A stretch of 44,133 bases of DNA. It comes from Parasedimentitalea huanghaiensis. GTDB taxonomy: Bacteria > Pseudomonadota > Alphaproteobacteria > Rhodobacterales > Rhodobacteraceae. Within the stretch, counting starts at the first letter, position 1; every line of letters starts with the position of its first letter. The notes below the pieces were generated by a model. It was given only the letters and a program-made list of their open reading frames with translations, did no database searches and had not been told where the DNA came from. Below, one piece after another: positions 41,686-44,133 of this stretch. Made by a program: the position numbers and the translations under genes. The stretch is taken from positions 1 through 44,133 of the forward strand of contig NZ_WQLV01000022.1 in NCBI RefSeq assembly GCF_009753675.1, given 5' to 3'.

Positions 41686-41758
41686 TTTTCAAGCTGAGAA
41701 ATCCGACATCTTCCTTCGCGTTGCCTTGACTGATATACAGCCATCAGGGAGACTACGC

Positions 41759-42415
41759 ATGGCCTTGAAATTCGAAGGTATTTCCAAATCAACTTCTGCA
41801 GCAACCACTATTTACGATGCCCTGCGCAAGGCCATCATTGAAGGTGAGTTAGAAGTAGGTGAACCACTGCGCCAGGACGAAATGGCGAAATTGTTCAACA
41901 CCAGTCGGATCCCGGTCCGCGAGGCCCTTTCAAGGCTGGAGGAGCACGGCCTGGTCAAAACCAGACGCTACAAAGGCGCAGTCGTGTGTGGGTTATCTGC
42001 TGACGAGGCCACTGGAATTTTCGATTTCAGGGCCCTGATTGAACCAGAAGTCATGCGCCGTGCAGTTCCCAAAATGTCGCGTGAACTGCTTCAGCAAGCC
42101 CGCGGGTACTGTGAAGCGTTTTCACAATCCACAGAACCATTGCACTGGGGTGATTTGAATCGTGACTTTCATTCAACTCTCTATGGCGTCAGCGGGCTGG
42201 CCTACCATTTGGAAGTGGTCGACAATGCCATGGACCGGGTTGACCGCTACTTGCGTGCGCAACTGGTGCTGAGCAATGGCATTGATCGTGCAAACATTGA
42301 ACATTTCGGTATTATGGAAGCCTGCGAAAAGGGCGATGCTGATCTGGCTGCAAAACGAACGTTCGACCACATCGAAGGCGCAAAAAACTCGCTACTTCAC
42401 GGCATCTCTACCTAG
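41759..42415 (+). CDS. GntR-family (FCD subfamily) transcriptional regulator
   Basis: The 218-residue regulator has a winged-helix domain (about 15-80: IYDALRKAIIEGELEVGEPL and FNTSRIPVREALSRLEEHGL) and a C-terminal FCD ligand domain (about 90-215) with metal-site His candidates in NRDFHSTLYG and FDHIEGAKNSLLH. It is divergent from the hydroxyproline genes, so it most likely represses them and responds to a pathway compound. The ATG at 41759 has GGAG 8 bases upstream; the frame extends upstream to 41558 through the divergent promoter, which is not coding. Confidence 0.9.
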   Translation: MALKFEGISKSTSAATTIYDALRKAIIEGELEVGEPLRQDEMAKLFNTSRIPVREALSRLEEHGLVKTRRYKGAVVCGLSADEATGIFDFRALIEPEVMRRAVPKMSRELLQQARGYCEAFSQSTEPLHWGDLNRDFHSTLYGVSGLAYHLEVVDNAMDRVDRYLRAQLVLSNGIDRANIEHFGIMEACEKGDADLAAKRTFDHIEGAKNSLLHGIST

Positions 42416-42487
42416 TACGTAGGATTTACTAATCCGGCTTAGATCATCAGGTCAGCGTGGTTCAAGCCTCAGAACTGCGGGGGTCCT

Positions 42488-43113
42488 ATGAGCAATCTTT
42501 ACTGGCTTAACGAAGACCAATTGATGCGGCTTCGGTCCTACTTTCCAAAAAGCCAAGGCATACCAAAGGTTGATGCTCGGCGTATCTCAAGTGGAAAATG
42601 TATTCATTAACCGCAACGGTTTACACTGGTGTGATGCGCCCAAGGAGTGCGGACCATCCAAGACGCTCTACAACCGTTGGAAGCGGTGGAGCGATATCGG
42701 AATATTTGCCCGGATTATGAAGGAGCTTGCCGATTAAGCTCCAGACAACAAAACCATTTCAATCGACGCGACCCATCTCAAAGCCCACCGGACAGCTTCC
42801 AGATTGTCGGTCAAACAGGGGGACTTGGACGTCTGATGAGGCGCAACAAAGGCGGCATGAACACAAATTTGCATGCAATAGCCGACACAATAGCTCGACC
42901 AGTTTGGTTTTTCACGACCGCCGGTCAAGTGGGCGATTATTCTGGAGCGAGAGCTCTTCTGGGTCGCCTACCAGCTGCCAACTGGCTACTCGGGGATCGT
43001 GGCTATGGCGCCAGTTCAGCTTTTTCAAAGCCGTAATTTCCGTAATTCAAGTTGCCTGTTACATGGCCAACCCTATTCCCGGCAACAACATCAACAAAAA
43101 TTTGATCCGCTGA
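42488..43113 (+). pseudogene. IS5-family transposase, decayed (IS427-like)
   Basis: The start MSNLYWLNEDQLMRLRSYFP is the standard opening of this transposase. A stop appears after about 39 codons, then the other frames carry FINRNGLHWCDAPKE, LYNRWKRWSDIGIFARIM, SIDATHLKAHRTAS (first Asp), LGRLMRRNKGGMNTNLHA, and LLGDRGYG (second Asp). After DRGYG the match fades, with IPG at about 43078 as the last recognisable point. At least two frame changes and a lost 3' end make it inactive. It lies just after the GntR gene, and a TGGTTCAAGCCTC segment before it may be the left end. Confidence 0.85.
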
Positions 43114-43214
43114 AAAACTGCTTCGCCTTCCACCTCTGCCACCCCAAGGCTCGTGGAGCCCTCAATTTCTCCATTATTTTTAATACTAACTTCGGAACTA
43201 ATCCCAAGATTACG

Positions 43215-43765
43215 CTAGTACTCATTCGTCGTCGCCATATAAATTTTACACGCATCCTCAGCCGCTTCAATTTCGATAGATGTATTTTGGTATGCCAAAC
43301 TCGCAATATCGATAGCAGCAACACATCCATGCCAATCAATTCCATGGACGGAGCGCTCTAAGTAGTTAATTTGCACCGACAGAGCTCTGCCGTTACCCAA
43401 TTGCGCAACCACTCGCGCTAGGGAAGAGTTTTCATCAACCTGTCCCTTCGTTGCCTCTATCACTTGACTTGCCAATTTTGGGAGGGTTCCAAAATCCTTT
43501 TCGGAGTCAAAAAAACAATCCATGCGTCTGCCTCATTCGGTGGAAACCAATCAGACGTAGACAGAACAACCTGTTCAGAAAGATCCACTTTGCTCAAAGT
43601 GTCTAGAAATGACTGGGGAGGATGGTTCACCATGACTTTTATTTGTTCTGCAGCCACATATGAAGGCAGCAATACAGAGGTCAAAAGGGCGCAAAAATAG
43701 CATACCGCTTTGCCAAATAGTTTTCGTTCGGCTTTTCCTTTCATTTTTGTGCTTTTGTTATCCAT
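43215..43765 (-). pseudogene. Secreted protein of unknown function, frameshifted at a T7 run
   Basis: Two overlapping minus-strand frames make one gene. The first (43765-43460) encodes a signal peptide, AVCYFCALLTSVLLPSYVAA, then EQIKVMVNHPPQSFLDTL and DWFPPNEADAWIVF. The second (43523-43215) continues with FDSEKDFGTLPKLASQVIEA and CVAAIDIASLAYQNTSIEIE. They join at a 7-base A/T run (43509-43515): one extra T would give a continuous protein of about 183 residues. I recognise no family. The shift could be inactivating, a slippery-site event, or a sequence error. Confidence 0.5.
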
Positions 43766-44068
43766 ATATTTCTTTTGACTAAGGCTAGAGTTTTCTCACC
43801 CGCGTTTTCGTTTTGACATATCCGCATTCTATCAAGGCCACGTTTCGCCGATCCACCCTCGAACCCCTACATATCCAGCATTGAAGGTATTCTTCTTCCA
43901 CCTTTCAACGGGCTACCCACTTGGAATGCTCCTCCGGTTGCGGCTCCGCAACACTCCGACTTGTCCCCATTTGGTTCTAGGTAGTTTTGCAGCGGGCGGT
44001 GTGGAACGCCGAAAGCCCCGCTGGTGCGGGGTTTATGGTGTTGAACTGTCAGTATTTTTGTTTTCTGG
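43766..44068. other. Gene-free region with two hairpins before the tRNA fragment
   Basis: No convincing gene is visible. A perfect 7-bp hairpin, GTTGCGG-CT-CCGCAAC, is at 43937-43952. A GC-rich terminator-like hairpin follows at 44013-44034. Confidence 0.5.
44013..44034 (-). terminator. Terminator-like hairpin downstream of the tRNA-fMet fragment
   Basis: CCCCGC (44016-44021) and GCGGGG (44026-44031) pair around TGGT, with A/T pairs extending the stem on both sides. It lies on the 3' side of the minus-strand tRNA-fMet fragment, where the terminator of an intact tRNA gene would be. Confidence 0.6.
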
Positions 44069-44112
44069 CGTAGGATTTGAACCTACGATCTTCAGGTTAT
44101 GAGCCTGATGAG
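44069..44112 (-). tRNA. tRNA-fMet 3' fragment (no D arm)
   Basis: On the minus strand TCAGGCTCATAACCTGA gives the initiator-type anticodon stem-loop with CAT. It is followed by the variable region and a T arm, CGTAGGTTCAAATCCTACG. These match the 3' half of bacterial tRNA-fMet almost base for base. Beyond GAG at 44112 the sequence no longer matches and no D arm or 5' acceptor strand is present. It is best read as a tRNA-derived attachment-site fragment, not a working tRNA. Confidence 0.75.
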
Positions 44113-44133
44113 GTGAGGAGGTTTAGCAATTGA

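Noticed and set aside
43091-43345. 84-codon minus-strand frame within the secreted-protein gene
   Set aside because: It overlaps the better-supported frame that continues the signal-peptide protein, and it extends into the decayed IS5 sequence.
44041-44133. Complete tRNA-Met gene at the right edge
   Set aside because: The T arm and anticodon arm match, but the sequence after 44112 lacks a D arm and there are not enough bases left for a normal 5' half in the expected place.
1-44133. CRISPR array or cas genes
   Set aside because: No regularly spaced direct repeats with unique spacers and no Cas-like proteins were seen. The only tandem repeats are the 24-bp pair in the RHS gene and the 10-bp phased units.
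1-44133. T6SS association of the RHS protein
   Set aside because: No VgrG, Hcp, PAAR or T6SS core genes are present. The RHS protein has a Sec signal peptide and no PAAR-type N-terminus, so the T6SS route is not supported.

Overview
The window looks like chromosomal DNA of a marine alphaproteobacterium of the family Rhodobacteraceae (roseobacter group). The gene order murA - DUF2948 - hisD - UPF0262 - low-molecular-weight phosphatase - infA - maf - rng-like - yacG - tRNA-Phe is the usual one in that family, and the intergenic palindromes near 28.5-28.8 kb look like those of roseobacters. The genus cannot be read from the sequence alone.

The left part (1-24.3 kb) is accessory DNA. It starts with an IS3-family element that is broken three ways: an internal stop, a nested IS110/IS1111-type element, and a frameshift (1-2.68 kb). 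Next is a 111-bp remnant carrying the promoter and signal-peptide start of a second copy of the large toxin gene (2.69-2.80 kb). A compact type II secretion cluster follows (2.96-12.43 kb): gspE, then gspL-M-C-D-F-I-J, then gspG and a prepilin peptidase on the opposite strand, then a short gspK. No gspH is visible. Beyond it, on the minus strand, are a candidate immunity gene, a small toxin-tip gene with its own signal peptide and a scrap of Rhs core, and a 1909-residue Sec-exported SpvB/TcdB-FG-GAP-YD/RHS protein that ends with no toxin tip (12.66-19.51 kb). The left part ends with an IS30 remnant and two tyrosine-recombinase modules, the second lying against the 3' end of tRNA-Phe (20.0-24.38 kb). 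The arrangement suggests a mobile island in which a type II secretion machine travels with its probable cargo, a polymorphic Rhs-type toxin whose shell and tip are encoded separately.

The middle part (24.3-32.3 kb) is core chromosome: RNA processing and translation genes (rng-like, yacG, infA), maf, a phosphatase, hisD, murA, and tRNA-Thr.

The right part (32.5-42.4 kb) is metabolic. A carbohydrate ABC transporter operon (solute-binding protein, two permeases, MalK-type ATPase) is divergent from an OmpR-family response regulator and histidine kinase, with three phased 10-bp repeats between them. A DUF2478 gene comes next. A hydroxyproline catabolic pair (4-hydroxyproline epimerase and a DHDPS-family lyase) is divergent from a GntR/FCD regulator. 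The last 1.7 kb holds a decayed IS5-family transposase, a secreted-protein gene frameshifted at a 7-base homopolymer, and a 3' fragment of tRNA-fMet, which suggests that another integrated element starts just past the right edge.
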